From the NCBI RefSeq assembly GCF_013327855.1, contig NZ_JABUMX010000001.1, positions 1,116,001 to 1,180,000 of the forward strand: a stretch of DNA of 64,000 bases, given 5' to 3'. Source of the DNA: Phyllobacterium pellucidum (GTDB taxonomy: Bacteria; Pseudomonadota; Alphaproteobacteria; Rhizobiales; Rhizobiaceae). Of this stretch, positions 1 through 7,708 are shown in pieces. Made by a program: the position numbers and the translations under genes. Each line of letters starts with the position of its first letter. Position 1 is the first letter of the stretch. The notes beneath the pieces are model-generated. The model saw nothing but the letters and a program-made list of their open reading frames with translations. It searched no databases and was not told the origin of the DNA.

Positions 1-44
1 TCGGAGTCGAGCACGGCGCCACGGCGCGAAGCGAGGCAGCATGA
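1..44 (+). CDS. 3' end of an unidentified upstream element gene (partial)
   Basis: The frame read from base 3 is open and ends in a TGA at 42-44 that overlaps the ATG of the next gene at 41 (ATGA). The genes downstream use the same four-base coupling, so this is probably the tail of one more member of the element operon. Only about 13 residues are visible and no function can be given. Confidence 0.4.
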   Translation, partial: GVEHGATARSEAA

Positions 45-232
45 CATCCGTTCCGCTCCACGCACCCTATGAAGTCAGGCGGTCGCGCAAGATCGCAGCT
101 GCATATGACCGGACGCACCTCCAGTTGAAGCTGGAGGTTGCGCGAAAAGAGGCTGCGCTCGCGCAGATGGAATTTGAACTCGGCCTGATCGTCGAACACG
201 CAATGAGGCGGTCGCAGGAGACAATTCTATGA
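41..232 (+). CDS. small hypothetical protein of integrative element
   Basis: A 63-residue charged, mostly helical protein that I do not recognise. It begins with an ATG overlapping the preceding stop and its own stop overlaps the next start at 229 (ATGA), so it sits inside a translationally coupled string. Lys/Arg- and Glu-rich stretches in the middle suggest a long helix. Overlapping genes ending at an integrase are typical of phage or genomic-island early regions. No function is assigned. Confidence 0.6.
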   Translation: MTSVPLHAPYEVRRSRKIAAAYDRTHLQLKLEVARKEAALAQMEFELGLIVEHAMRRSQETIL

Positions 233-429
233 CCGAGATTACGAACAAAGACAAAGCGGGGTGCGCCGAGCGCGAGGTCAAGCAGCGCCAACGTGTCTAT
301 TCGCGATGGGTAGCTGATGGCCGGAGGGCGCAAGCCTTCGCCGACCGGCAGATCGCCGTGATGCAGGCAATCGCCGAGGATTATCGAGCAAAAGCTGACG
401 CCGACGATCAGGCCGGGAGGTTATTCTGA
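229..429 (+). CDS. small hypothetical protein of integrative element
   Basis: A 66-residue charged protein, predicted to be largely alpha-helical, not recognised. It overlaps the preceding gene by four bases and the following gene by one base (TGATG at 427-431), which supports both start and stop. The context is a compact phage-like operon leading to the integrase. Confidence 0.6.
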   Translation: MTEITNKDKAGCAEREVKQRQRVYSRWVADGRRAQAFADRQIAVMQAIAEDYRAKADADDQAGRLF

Positions 430-1025
430 TGGCAGACCGTCCAATCCTTTTCAGCGCTCCGATGGTTCAGGCACTTCTCGCCGGCCGGAAAACACAGACA
501 CGGCGGATCATCAAGCCACGCGGTCACGCAAGCCTGTTCGATGGGTCGTGGACGGATGACTATGTGCTCGATCCCGGAAACGCCTCATGGCGCGCGAAAG
601 AGTTGCGGTTCTGCATTGGCGACCGGCTCTATGTTCGCGAGCATTGGCGCACTTGGTCGACGTCCGACCATCTCCCGCCGAGCCAACTGAAAGTCGGGAC
701 TGCGGTCGATTACATAGTGGACGGTGCTGATGTGCTTCATGGCAAACACCGCCAGGCCATGCATATGCCGCGTTGGGCTTCACGCCTGACACTACTCGTC
801 ACCGATGTTCGAGTGGAGCGCCTGCAGGATTGCAGTGAAGCGGACGCCCTCGCCGAGGGTGTCGAGCGCATTGTATTCCCTGAACGCGGTGATTGGGGAT
901 GGCCCCAACGGAAGTACCGCAAAATATGGGAGAACATCAACGGCGCGGGATCATGGGAAGCAAACCCATGGGTTGTCGCTGTTTCCTTTGATGTCCTCAA
1001 TCAGAACATCGATGAGGTGCCCTGA
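429..1025 (+). CDS. phage-type ASCH/PUA-like domain protein
   Basis: A 198-residue protein whose N-terminus (PILFSAPMVQALLAGRKTQT, then RR) matches a family common in phages and genomic islands, where a short beta segment is followed by LxGrKTQTRR; the fold is usually annotated as ASCH/PUA-like and is presumed to bind RNA or nucleotides. A conserved 'YVREHWR' segment lies near residue 73 and an 'EADALAEGV' helix near residue 137, both characteristic of the group. Start and stop overlap neighbouring genes by one base each (TGATG), indicating one operon. The biochemical role is unknown. Confidence 0.65.
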   Translation: MADRPILFSAPMVQALLAGRKTQTRRIIKPRGHASLFDGSWTDDYVLDPGNASWRAKELRFCIGDRLYVREHWRTWSTSDHLPPSQLKVGTAVDYIVDGADVLHGKHRQAMHMPRWASRLTLLVTDVRVERLQDCSEADALAEGVERIVFPERGDWGWPQRKYRKIWENINGAGSWEANPWVVAVSFDVLNQNIDEVP

Positions 1026-1429
1026 TGGCCCGCCAAGTCGATGAGTGGACGGGAAAGTCGGATGACACGAAGGCCCCGCCACGCGTGCGCCAGCGCATCT
1101 ATGACCGGGACAAAGGCGTCTGCCATCTCTGCAAGCTGCAGATCAAGACGGGTGAGACCTGGCAAGCCGACCACGTTGTAGCCCTGATCAATGGCGGGAA
1201 GAATGCCGAGAGCAATCTCGCGCCGGCCCATTCTCATTGTCACCTCGGTAAGACAGCGATGGACGTCAAGGAGAAGGCCAAGGTCGCCAAGGTGCGCGCG
1301 AAGCATACCGGCGTGGCTCGCCCCCAGGGCTCGGTCAAATCCGCCGGTTTCGCCAAGGTCGTCAAGGCCAAGCCGGCTCACACCAAATCCCTCCCGCCTC
1401 GCCGCCTATTCGAAAGGATCGAACCATGA
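1025..1429 (+). CDS. HNH endonuclease
   Basis: A 134-residue protein with a compact HNH (beta-beta-alpha-metal) nuclease core: a CHLC pair near residue 36, the ADHV motif carrying the catalytic histidine near residue 50, the NL asparagine pair near residue 65, and the HCHLGKT histidine near residue 72. The C-terminal 50 residues are Lys/Arg/Pro-rich and probably contact DNA. HNH proteins of this size in phages act in DNA packaging or as island-encoded nucleases. It overlaps the ASCH-like gene by one base and the next small gene by four bases (ATGA at 1426), placing it in the element operon. Confidence 0.8.
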   Translation: MARQVDEWTGKSDDTKAPPRVRQRIYDRDKGVCHLCKLQIKTGETWQADHVVALINGGKNAESNLAPAHSHCHLGKTAMDVKEKAKVAKVRAKHTGVARPQGSVKSAGFAKVVKAKPAHTKSLPPRRLFERIEP

Positions 1430-1539
1430 TGTACGGGCAACGTTTCAAAGGCTGGCTTGCCGATTTCACCATTATCGCCGGGCCGCTCGTTGTCGTCGGC
1501 CTTGCCCTGCTGGCTGTTTTTGTGAGGTGCGTATCGTGA
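1426..1539 (+). CDS. 37-residue single-pass membrane peptide of the element
   Basis: A short frame starting with tandem ATGs inside the HNH stop codon and ending with TGA at 1537. It encodes about ten polar residues followed by a continuous hydrophobic stretch (IIAGPLVVVGLALLAVFV) ending in Arg-Cys, so it is one transmembrane helix with a short exposed N-terminus. The four-base overlap with the upstream gene supports translation. Similar mini-membrane proteins occur in phage early operons; no function is implied. Confidence 0.5.
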   Translation: MMYGQRFKGWLADFTIIAGPLVVVGLALLAVFVRCVS

Positions 1540-1574
1540 CCGCCCACAACGAACTCATTTGAAGAGAAGCAGGA

Positions 1575-1781
1575 ATGACAGAAAAACTCCGCTTCACCCG
1601 AGCCCAGATTCGCTGCGTAGCCTCGATCGCCAGGACTGAGGGCGTTGGCGTAAAGCTCAACCCTGACGGGTCGATTGTTGTTTTCCCCGATGTTCACAAA
1701 CCGGAAACGGTTGACGAGAGCGACGATAAAGACCTTGATCGCGAATTGGCTGCGTTCGAGGCAAAGCATGGCTACAATTAA
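1575..1781 (+). CDS. small hypothetical protein upstream of integrase
   Basis: A 68-residue acidic protein with an N-terminal basic helix (LRFTRAQIRCVASIARTEG), a short beta-like segment (GVGVKLNPDGSIVVF) and an acidic tail. This architecture is common for small proteins of alphaproteobacterial prophages placed directly before the integrase. An 'AGAAGCAGGA' Shine-Dalgarno region lies just ahead of the ATG. Its 3' end overlaps the integrase start at 1768 by 14 bases, so the two are probably co-translated; it may act with the integrase as an excision or control factor, which is only inferred from position. Confidence 0.55.
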   Translation: MTEKLRFTRAQIRCVASIARTEGVGVKLNPDGSIVVFPDVHKPETVDESDDKDLDRELAAFEAKHGYN

Positions 1782-2817
1782 ATTGAAGGGCATCCATAAG
1801 GTTAAAGCCAAGGGGCGCGATTATTATTACGCTTGGCGCGGCGGCCCGAAGCTTGACGGCGAGCCGGGTTCGGGCGAGTTCATGGACTCCTACAACGAGG
1901 CTATCGCAAGCCGGACAATGCCTGACACGGCAAAGTTTCGCTCTCTGGTTGTAATCTACAAAGGAAGCCCAGATTATGCGAAGCTTGCCGATAGCACGAA
2001 ACGTCAATGGTCCCGGTGGCTCGATCGCATCGCTGATCATTTCGGGACCTTGAGTATCGCTCAATTCGACCGGCCCCAGAAAATCCGTTCGATTATCCGA
2101 AAGTGGCGCGGGACGTATGCCCAGACGCCGCGGACCGCCGATTATGGCATGCAGGTGCTATCGCGCGTCCTATCCTATGCGGTTGACCCCCTCGGAAAGA
2201 TTACATCGAACCCGTGTGAAGGCATCAAACAGATTTATGGCAATGACCGCGCTGCTATCATCTGGACTGATGAGGATATCAAGCAGCTTAAGACTGCAAC
2301 AGATGACAAGGGCAAGACGACTTGCTCGCTTGAGGTTGGGCTTGCTGTTGATCTCGCAGCGCATACCGGCTTACGAGTTAGTGATCTGGTGCGCCTGTCC
2401 TGGTCACATGTCGGCGAGGACGCAATCGTCATCACAACCGGAAAGAGCAATCACAAGCGTGAGGCCGTGATCCCGCTCTACGAGGATCTCCGGACGCTGC
2501 TCGATCGTATTCCTAAACGTTCACCCGTCATCCTGACAAGCAGCCGCGAAACACCATGGACGAGCGACGGCTTGGCATCGTCGTTCCATACGGCAAAGAC
2601 CGATGCTGGAATGAAGGGCAAGGATCTTCACTTCCATGACTTCCGCGGCACGGCAGCGACAAAATTCTATACCGCCGGCCTGCCGGAGCGCGTCATTGCC
2701 GAGATTTTAGGTTGGGAAGAGGACTCGGTGGCCAAAATTATTCGTCGCTATGTGGACAGGACTGCCGCCACAAAGGCTATCATACGACAGATCGATGAGG
2801 CCAGAAAGAGAACATAG
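1768..2817 (+). CDS. tyrosine-type site-specific integrase
   Basis: A 349-residue phage-type tyrosine recombinase that catalyses integration and excision of the element. The catalytic set is visible: Arg about residue 203 (HTGLRVSDL), HDFR with His about 290 and Arg about 293, Trp about 316 (ILGWEED, the His/Trp position), and the nucleophile Tyr about 328 (RRYVDR). The N-terminal half carries an SAM-like core-binding domain. I chose the ATG at 1768, which overlaps the preceding small gene; an upstream in-frame start at 1675 would lie wholly inside that gene. It ends 73 bp from the 3' end of a tRNA-Gly gene, the usual placement of an integrase next to its attachment site. Confidence 0.9.
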   Translation: MATIKLKGIHKVKAKGRDYYYAWRGGPKLDGEPGSGEFMDSYNEAIASRTMPDTAKFRSLVVIYKGSPDYAKLADSTKRQWSRWLDRIADHFGTLSIAQFDRPQKIRSIIRKWRGTYAQTPRTADYGMQVLSRVLSYAVDPLGKITSNPCEGIKQIYGNDRAAIIWTDEDIKQLKTATDDKGKTTCSLEVGLAVDLAAHTGLRVSDLVRLSWSHVGEDAIVITTGKSNHKREAVIPLYEDLRTLLDRIPKRSPVILTSSRETPWTSDGLASSFHTAKTDAGMKGKDLHFHDFRGTAATKFYTAGLPERVIAEILGWEEDSVAKIIRRYVDRTAATKAIIRQIDEARKRT

Positions 2818-2819
2818 GA

Positions 2820-2840
2820 TGTAAAACTTTGTGTAAAACT
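2820..2840 (+). repeat. direct repeat TGTAAAACT x2 beside the attachment site
   Basis: TGTAAAACT occurs at 2820-2828 and again at 2832-2840, so the copies are 12 bp apart, between the integrase stop and the tRNA-Gly 3' end. Short direct repeats here could be arm-type integrase sites, but two copies of an AT-rich 9-mer could also be chance. Confidence 0.35.
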
Positions 2841-2890
2841 CCCCCAAAATGGCATCGCGAAAATTAGGGTTAAGTTATTGAAAAGATTGG

Positions 2891-2964
2891 TGGAGCGGGT
2901 GAAGGGAATCGAACCCTCGTATTCAGCTTGGGAAGCTGCTGCTCTACCATTGAGCTACACCCGC
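2891..2964 (-). tRNA. tRNA-Gly (anticodon CCC), attachment site of the element
   Basis: On the minus strand the sequence folds as a 74-nt tRNA with GCGGGTG acceptor strand, GCTC/GAGC D stem, a TTCCCAA anticodon loop (anticodon CCC, glycine) with one mismatch at the top of the stem, an AGGG-TTCGATT-CCCT T arm and an encoded CCA (TGG at 2891-2893 on the plus strand). The integrase gene lies immediately beyond its 3' end, so the 3' half of this tRNA is the probable chromosomal attachment core and remains intact here. A TTGACA hexamer (2998-3003, minus) lies upstream and may be its -35 element. Confidence 0.95.
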
Positions 2965-3025
2965 ATTTCACTATCAGTGACCGCTGACAGCGGTCTTTGT
3001 CAAGGGGTCGCGAGCGGCTCCGCCG

Positions 3026-4126
3026 TCAGCGGAAGTGCTTTGAAAGCTTCAGGCCCTGCGCCTGGTAGTTGGAGCCGAGATCAGTGCCGTAGAGGGCGCG
3101 CGGGCGCTCCAGCATGTGCTCGTAGATCAGGCGTCCGACGATCTGTCCGTGTTCGAGAATGAAGGGCACCTCATGGCTGCGCACTTCGAGCACGGCGCGG
3201 CTGCCGGTGCCGCCCGCTGCCGTATGGCCGAAGCCCGGATCGAAGAAGCCGGCATAGTGCACGCGGAATTCGCCCACCAGCGGGTCGAACGGCGTCATCT
3301 CGGCGGCATAGAGCGGCGGCACGTGGACCGCTTCGCGCGAGACGAGGATATAGAACTCATCGGGATCGAGCACGAGTTCCCGGGCGCCGCGATCATGGAT
3401 CGGCTCCCAGAAGTCGAAAAGATCGTGGACGCCGCGCCGGTCGACATCGACGACGCTGGTATGATGCTTGCCGCGATAGCCGACAAGGCCATTTTGGTCG
3501 CCGGTGAGGTCGATTGAAAGGGCGATGCCGCCGCCGGAAATATTGGGCGTTTCGGAGGCGACGAGCGTCTCGGCGGCGTGAAGTTCCGCAAGCTCTGTTT
3601 CCTCGAGTTGCGCGCGCCCGGTCCGGAAGCGGATCTGCGACAGGCGCGAGCCGGTCCGGGCGACGATCGGGAAGGTGCGCGGGCTGACTTCAAGGTAAAG
3701 CGGACCATGATAGCCGGCCGGAACCTTGTCGAACTCCTGCGCGCCATCGACGATGACCCGTGTGAAGATATCGAGGCGCCCGGTCGAACTCTTCGGATTG
3801 GCGGAGGCTGAAACCTCGGCAGGCAGTGCCAGGCTTTCCAGGAGCGGAACGATATAGACGCAGCCGGTCTCGAGAACGGCGCCCTCGGTCAGATCGATTT
3901 CGTGCAGTTTCAGGCGGTCGAGCTTGTCGATGACCGGCGTTCCCGGGCCCGGCATGAAGCTCGCGCGTACGCGGTAGGCGCGCTTGCCGAGGCGCAGATC
4001 GAGGCTCGCCGGCTGGATCTGGTCGACGTCGAATTCGCGCTCGGTCTTGAGTGCTCGCGCCTCAAATAGCGCCCTGATGCCGCTATCGGCCAATATGCCC
4101 GCTTCTCGTCTCGCCATGTCGACCAT
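3026..4126 (-). CDS. dcd: 2'-deoxycytidine 5'-triphosphate deaminase (long form)
   Basis: Converts dCTP to dUTP for thymidylate synthesis in the cytoplasm. The protein has 366 residues, nearly twice the E. coli enzyme, because it contains two dUTPase-like beta-barrel units: the first around residues 20-190 (SSTGRLDIFTRV, GYHGPLYLEV) and the second around residues 215-366 (AGFFDPGFG, GSRAVLEVRS). This double arrangement is the normal form in alphaproteobacteria. It is transcribed away from metZ, which starts 211 bp away on the other strand. The ATG at 4126 precedes a typical N-terminus; a second ATG three codons in is an alternative. Confidence 0.9.
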   Translation of the reverse strand: MVDMARREAGILADSGIRALFEARALKTEREFDVDQIQPASLDLRLGKRAYRVRASFMPGPGTPVIDKLDRLKLHEIDLTEGAVLETGCVYIVPLLESLALPAEVSASANPKSSTGRLDIFTRVIVDGAQEFDKVPAGYHGPLYLEVSPRTFPIVARTGSRLSQIRFRTGRAQLEETELAELHAAETLVASETPNISGGGIALSIDLTGDQNGLVGYRGKHHTSVVDVDRRGVHDLFDFWEPIHDRGARELVLDPDEFYILVSREAVHVPPLYAAEMTPFDPLVGEFRVHYAGFFDPGFGHTAAGGTGSRAVLEVRSHEVPFILEHGQIVGRLIYEHMLERPRALYGTDLGSNYQAQGLKLSKHFR

Positions 4127-4164
4127 CCATACAAAGAGACGAAAAGCTTTAGCGCCTCACCCGA

Positions 4165-4193
4165 TTGACGCAAGCGGCCAAGAGGATTAAAGC
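4165..4193 (+). promoter_or_regulatory. candidate housekeeping promoter of metZ
   Basis: TTGACG (4165-4170) and TAAAGC (4188-4193) are separated by 17 bp, which places the start site near 4200, immediately before the SAM-II aptamer. The -10 is weak, so this is inference from spacing and position. Confidence 0.4.
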
Positions 4194-4202
4194 ACTTTTA
4201 TC

Positions 4203-4255
4203 CCGTGGTGATTTGGCCGGCCGGCTTGCAGCCACGTAAAATAATTTGCTAAAAG
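4203..4255 (+). ncRNA. SAM-II riboswitch
   Basis: The leader of metZ carries the SAM-II (metA motif) aptamer: P1 formed by CGTGG (4204-4208) and CCACG (4232-4236), the conserved TGATTTG loop after the first strand, CTTGCAGCCACG in the second strand, and the 3' pseudoknot strand GCTAAAAG (4249-4256). SAM-II elements occur mainly in alphaproteobacteria and bind S-adenosylmethionine to repress methionine synthesis genes. It starts a few bases after the predicted transcription start and is followed by two hairpins before the metZ ATG at 4338. Confidence 0.9.
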
Positions 4256-4305
4256 AGGCCCGGTCTCGTCCGGCCTTTTTGCGATTCCCGCAAGGCCGGT
4301 TTTTT
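4256..4305 (+). terminator. two alternative terminator-like hairpins in the metZ leader
   Basis: Hairpin 1 pairs AGGCCCGG (4256-4263) with CCGGCCT (4270-4276) with one bulge, and is followed by T5 (4276-4280). Hairpin 2 pairs CCGGCC (4270-4275) plus TTGCG (4279-4283) with CGCAA (4289-4293) plus GGCCGG (4294-4299), followed by T6 (4300-4305). The segment CCGGCC is used by both, so they cannot form together. Position directly behind the SAM-II aptamer makes them the likely expression platform. Confidence 0.7.
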
Positions 4306-4337
4306 ATTGGCCAGTTTTCTGGCAGATTGAGACAGCG

Positions 4338-5531
4338 ATGACCAAGGATACCACCCGCAAACTGCGTCCCGCCACCCAGCTCGTCCATGCCGGAACCTTG
4401 CGTTCCGGCTTCGGGGAAACCTCCGAAGCCTTGTTCCTGACGCAAGGCTTCGTTTACCCGTCCGCAGAAGCGGCCGAGGCGCGTTTCAAGGGCGAAGAGC
4501 CCGGATTCATCTATTCGCGCTATGCCAATCCCACGACCGACATGTTCGAAAAGCGCATGTGCGCCCTTGAAGGCGCGGAAGATGCGCGTGCCACCGCTTC
4601 GGGGATGGCCGCCGTTGCTGCCGCAATCCTCTGCCAGGTGCGAGCCGGTGACCACGTGCTTGCCGCGCGGGCGATGTTCGGCTCCTGTCGTTACATCATC
4701 GAGACCATGCTGCCGCGCTATGGCGTTGATTTCACGCTCATAGACGGCTCCAGGATCGAGAATTGGGAAAAGGCTGTTCGCCCCAACACCAAGGTGATGT
4801 TCCTCGAAAGCCCGACGAATCCGACGCTCGAAGTCATCGATATTGCGGCCGTCGCCAAGGTCGCGAACTCTGTTGGCGCCAAGCTGATCGTCGACAATGT
4901 GTTCGCAACGCCGCTCTTTCAAAAGCCGCTCGAACTCGGCGCCCACATCGTCATCTATTCGACGACCAAGCATATTGACGGCCACGGCCGTTGTCTCGGC
5001 GGCATGATCCTTTCCGACAAGCAGTGGATCGACGAAAACCTGCACGAATATTTCCGCCACACGGGACCCGGGCTTAGCCCGTTCAATTCCTGGGTCATGC
5101 TGAAGGGGCTCGAAACGCTTGCCGTGCGCGTACACCAGCAGACGAACAATGCAGCCAAGATTGCCGACTTCCTTGCCGGACATCAGGCCGTCTCGAAAGT
5201 GCTCTATCCCGGCCGCGCCGATCACCCGCAGGCCGACATCGTCGCCAAGCAGATGAGTGGTGGCTCGACGCTGATCGCCTTCGAGGTCAAGGGCGGCAAG
5301 AAGGCCACATTTGCGGTCGAGAATGCACTCGAGATCATCCAGATCTCCAACAATCTCGGCGATTCAAAGAGCCTTATCACCCATCCGACAACGACGACGC
5401 ACAAGAACCTGACGGACGAGGCCCGTGCCGAGCTCGGCATATCCGATGGACTGCTGCGGCTATCCGTCGGTCTCGAAGATGTCGATGACCTCATCGATGA
5501 TCTCCATGCGGCACTGAACGCATCGCGCTAG
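4338..5531 (+). CDS. metZ: O-succinylhomoserine sulfhydrylase
   Basis: A PLP-dependent enzyme of the Cys/Met metabolism family that makes homocysteine from O-succinylhomoserine and sulfide, bypassing cystathionine. At 397 residues it has the family's usual length. PLP-lysine is about residue 211 (YSTTKHIDGHG), and other family motifs are SRYANPTTDMFE, ATASGMAAV and LTHPTTTTH. A SAM-II riboswitch in its leader means it is likely shut down when S-adenosylmethionine is plentiful. It is a single-gene unit with a convergent YjbR-like gene just downstream. Confidence 0.93.
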   Translation: MTKDTTRKLRPATQLVHAGTLRSGFGETSEALFLTQGFVYPSAEAAEARFKGEEPGFIYSRYANPTTDMFEKRMCALEGAEDARATASGMAAVAAAILCQVRAGDHVLAARAMFGSCRYIIETMLPRYGVDFTLIDGSRIENWEKAVRPNTKVMFLESPTNPTLEVIDIAAVAKVANSVGAKLIVDNVFATPLFQKPLELGAHIVIYSTTKHIDGHGRCLGGMILSDKQWIDENLHEYFRHTGPGLSPFNSWVMLKGLETLAVRVHQQTNNAAKIADFLAGHQAVSKVLYPGRADHPQADIVAKQMSGGSTLIAFEVKGGKKATFAVENALEIIQISNNLGDSKSLITHPTTTTHKNLTDEARAELGISDGLLRLSVGLEDVDDLIDDLHAALNASR

Positions 5532-5538
5532 GACCTGG

Positions 5539-5877
5539 CTATAGCTGGTGGCGCGCCGACACTGATTTTGGCGCGGCCTTCCGCCATGCCATCGCCATGG
5601 CATGGCGCACGACATCGGGCTCGGCCATGGCGAGGATGACAAAGGTCGCACCTTTCTCGCCCCAGCCGCCCGGCACCGGTTCGAACATGTCTGCAGAGGT
5701 CTCGCGCATCATGGCCTGGTCGTCGCGCGTCAGCATCAGAACCCCGCGCAGTTTTTCCGGACGCAAGGTGGCGAAGATTTTGTTGCTCACACGGAAATCG
5801 GTCGTGCCAAAGTGGCTGCTCTGCGTGCTTTCCGGAAATGAGTGCGCCATGGCGGCGAAGGCTTCCAGGGTCATCAT
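5539..5877 (-). CDS. MmcQ/YjbR family protein
   Basis: A 112-residue protein of the YjbR/MmcQ fold (CyaY-like, sometimes called DNA-binding). Recognisable features are the FPESTQSSHFGTTDFRVSNK stretch near the N-terminus, the KIFATLRPE strand and an LTRDDQ helix start; the function in cells is not established. I chose the ATG at 5877 because AAAGGAG lies six bases before it; longer versions to 6027 would overlap apaG's 5' region and lack family similarity. It converges on metZ with a seven-base gap. Confidence 0.75.
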   Translation of the reverse strand: MMTLEAFAAMAHSFPESTQSSHFGTTDFRVSNKIFATLRPEKLRGVLMLTRDDQAMMRETSADMFEPVPGGWGEKGATFVILAMAEPDVVRHAMAMAWRKAAPKSVSARHQL

Positions 5878-6011
5878 GACTGGCTCCTTTTGCATCCCCG
5901 ATCCTAACAAAGGAACCGTGACCGACGAAGGTTTTAGTTCGATCCGTGACCAGTAATGGTTGACGCATCGGCCGTGAGTGGCGATATCAAGGAGTGAAAT
6001 CGAGAGCAGGC

Positions 6012-6404
6012 ATGTACAAGGCGACAACGCGCGATATCGAAGTGACCGTCGAGCCGTTCTATCTGGAGGAGCAATCCAACCCGGAGGAAAATCGCTATGT
6101 CTGGGGCTACCGGATAACCATTGCCAATGACTCGGATCTGACGGTGCAATTGCGCGCCCGCTACTGGAGGATCACCGATGGCAACGGCCATATCGAGGAG
6201 GTCCGCGGACCGGGCGTCATCGGCGAGCAACCCATTCTCGATCCGGGCGACTCCTTCCAATATTCATCCGGCTGTCCGCTGACGACGACATCAGGGGTCA
6301 TGGTCGGGCGCTATTCAATGCAGACGACGTCAGGCGAGCGCTTCGATATCGAAATTCCGGCCTTCTCGCTCGACCTTCCCGATCAATTGCGGACCTTGAA
6401 CTGA
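6012..6404 (+). CDS. apaG: ApaG (Co2+/Mg2+ efflux-associated) protein
   Basis: A 130-residue single-domain protein with an immunoglobulin-like beta-sandwich. The signature [14 protein letters not shown], preceded by YWRITDGNG and followed by SGCPLTT, is diagnostic. ApaG is linked to metal efflux and Ap4A phenotypes in enterobacteria, but its molecular role is uncertain. I start at ATG 6012, which gives the family N-terminus MYKATTRDI; an in-frame GTG at 5994 falls inside an AAGGAG sequence and is less likely. Its stop overlaps the next membrane-protein start by one base. Confidence 0.88.
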   Translation: MYKATTRDIEVTVEPFYLEEQSNPEENRYVWGYRITIANDSDLTVQLRARYWRITDGNGHIEEVRGPGVIGEQPILDPGDSFQYSSGCPLTTTSGVMVGRYSMQTTSGERFDIEIPAFSLDLPDQLRTLN

Positions 6405-6700
6405 TGGCCGAAACCGAACGCACCAACGCGCCCTATCTGAAGGCCCTAACCTGCTCCGCTATCGTCTTCGTACTGGCGATCGGCGCCTATTTCCTCGGCT
6501 ATACCCTACCGAGTTTCACCAGCGCCTCCGACGCCGCCAGCCGATTGTTCGGCCTTGCCCTGGTCCCCGGACTGATTGTCGGCCTGTTTGCCAAGAAATC
6601 GCCAAAGCCATGGCCGTTATGGCTGATTATCGGCGGGTTCGTCGTTGTTCTGATCGCCGTCACCGTCATCCATGAAATGACGGCTTCGATGCGGGTCTGA
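6404..6700 (+). CDS. small integral membrane protein
   Basis: A 98-residue protein with three hydrophobic helices at about residues 14-34, 46-62 and 71-89, and a short basic loop (AKKSPKPWP) between the second and third. I do not recognise a named family. It is translationally coupled to apaG (TGATG overlap), and converges on hslO with a 12-bp gap. Confidence 0.65.
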   Translation: MAETERTNAPYLKALTCSAIVFVLAIGAYFLGYTLPSFTSASDAASRLFGLALVPGLIVGLFAKKSPKPWPLWLIIGGFVVVLIAVTVIHEMTASMRV

Positions 6701-6712
6701 CCGCCGGATCGG

Positions 6713-7708
6713 TCAGTTTTTCGGCAGGAACTCGCCCGGATCAAACTCGTAGTGCGTCGAGCAGAATTCGCAGGTGACGCTGATCTTGCCGTCTTCGATA
6801 CTGTCCTCGATCTCTTCGGCCGTGAAGCCTGAGAGCACGCCGGCAATCTTCTCGCGCGAACAGGAGCAGTCGTCGTTGACGCGGACCGCATCGAAGACGC
6901 GGACGCCGCGCTCGTGGAACAGCCGATAGAGCAGACGTTCCGCGCCAACCTGCGGATCGGTCAGTTCAGAGCTCTCGATCGTCGCGACCAGCGCCTTGAT
7001 TTCGGCCCAGTCGTCATCCTCGAAAAACTCGTCCTCCTCATTGCTCGGCGCATCGCCGGCCGGCAGGTCCCGCTGGCGCATGCGAAGCTCGGATTCCGGC
7101 AGGAACTGCACGATGAGACCGCCGGCGCGCCATTGTTCGACAGGCTTGCCGTCCGGGCCTCGCTCCACGAGCTTGGCGACGGAGAGGCGCACATCGGTCG
7201 GAATCTGCTCCGACTGGCGGAAGTAGGTCTTGGCAATCTCTTCGAGGTTCGAGCCGTCGAGTGCGACGATGCCCTGGTAGCGTTGTGTGTATTCGCCCTG
7301 GTCCACAGTCAGCGCGAGCGTGCCGCTGCCGATCAATTCCTCCTGGGCGGTACGGTGCCCGGCAATCGCCTCCGCCAGGCGTTCCTCATCGTAACGCGCA
7401 TAGGCGCGCACGGAATTTGGCGTGCGGAAATCGACGACCAGCATGTCGACGGGTCCATCCGACTGCGACTGGAAGATGAACTTGCCGTCGAACTTCAGCG
7501 AGGTACCAAGCAGCACGGTCAAAACGATGGCTTCGGCGAGCAGCTTTGCAACGGGTTCGGGATAGTCGTGGCGATTGAGGATCTCATCGAGCGTCGGCCC
7601 CAATTGCACCGCACGGCCGCGGGCATCGAGATCCGCAACCTGAAACGGCACAACGGCGTCGTCGCCGGCAAATACATATTCGTCGGAACGAATTCCGGTA
7701 TCAGACAC
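6713..7708 (-). CDS. hslO: Hsp33 redox-regulated molecular chaperone
   Basis: A cytoplasmic holdase activated by oxidative unfolding. The 331-residue protein has the Hsp33 N-terminal fold ([19 protein letters not shown] helix and a [15 protein letters not shown] strand) and the C-terminal zinc switch formed by CSC and CEFC (last 60 residues), the four cysteines that release zinc when oxidised. The start is the GTG at 7708, which follows AAGGAGG with eight-base spacing and overlaps the argF stop by eight bases; longer ATG versions would lie inside argF. It is the last gene of argD-argF-hslO. Confidence 0.9.
   Translation of the reverse strand: MSDTGIRSDEYVFAGDDAVVPFQVADLDARGRAVQLGPTLDEILNRHDYPEPVAKLLAEAIVLTVLLGTSLKFDGKFIFQSQSDGPVDMLVVDFRTPNSVRAYARYDEERLAEAIAGHRTAQEELIGSGTLALTVDQGEYTQRYQGIVALDGSNLEEIAKTYFRQSEQIPTDVRLSVAKLVERGPDGKPVEQWRAGGLIVQFLPESELRMRQRDLPAGDAPSNEEDEFFEDDDWAEIKALVATIESSELTDPQVGAERLLYRLFHERGVRVFDAVRVNDDCSCSREKIAGVLSGFTAEEIEDSIEDGKISVTCEFCSTHYEFDPGEFLPKN

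Noticed and set aside
2878..3162. Reading frame through the tRNA-Gly region that resembles a short protein
   Set aside because: It reads through a complete tRNA on the opposite strand; such frames are a known annotation artefact.
4149..5225. Long minus-strand frame opposite metZ, and similar long shadows opposite fadJ (21069-22676), lysK (16527-17801) and the second acyl-CoA dehydrogenase (23828-24886)
   Set aside because: All are antisense frames of confidently identified GC-rich genes, with no recognisable domains.
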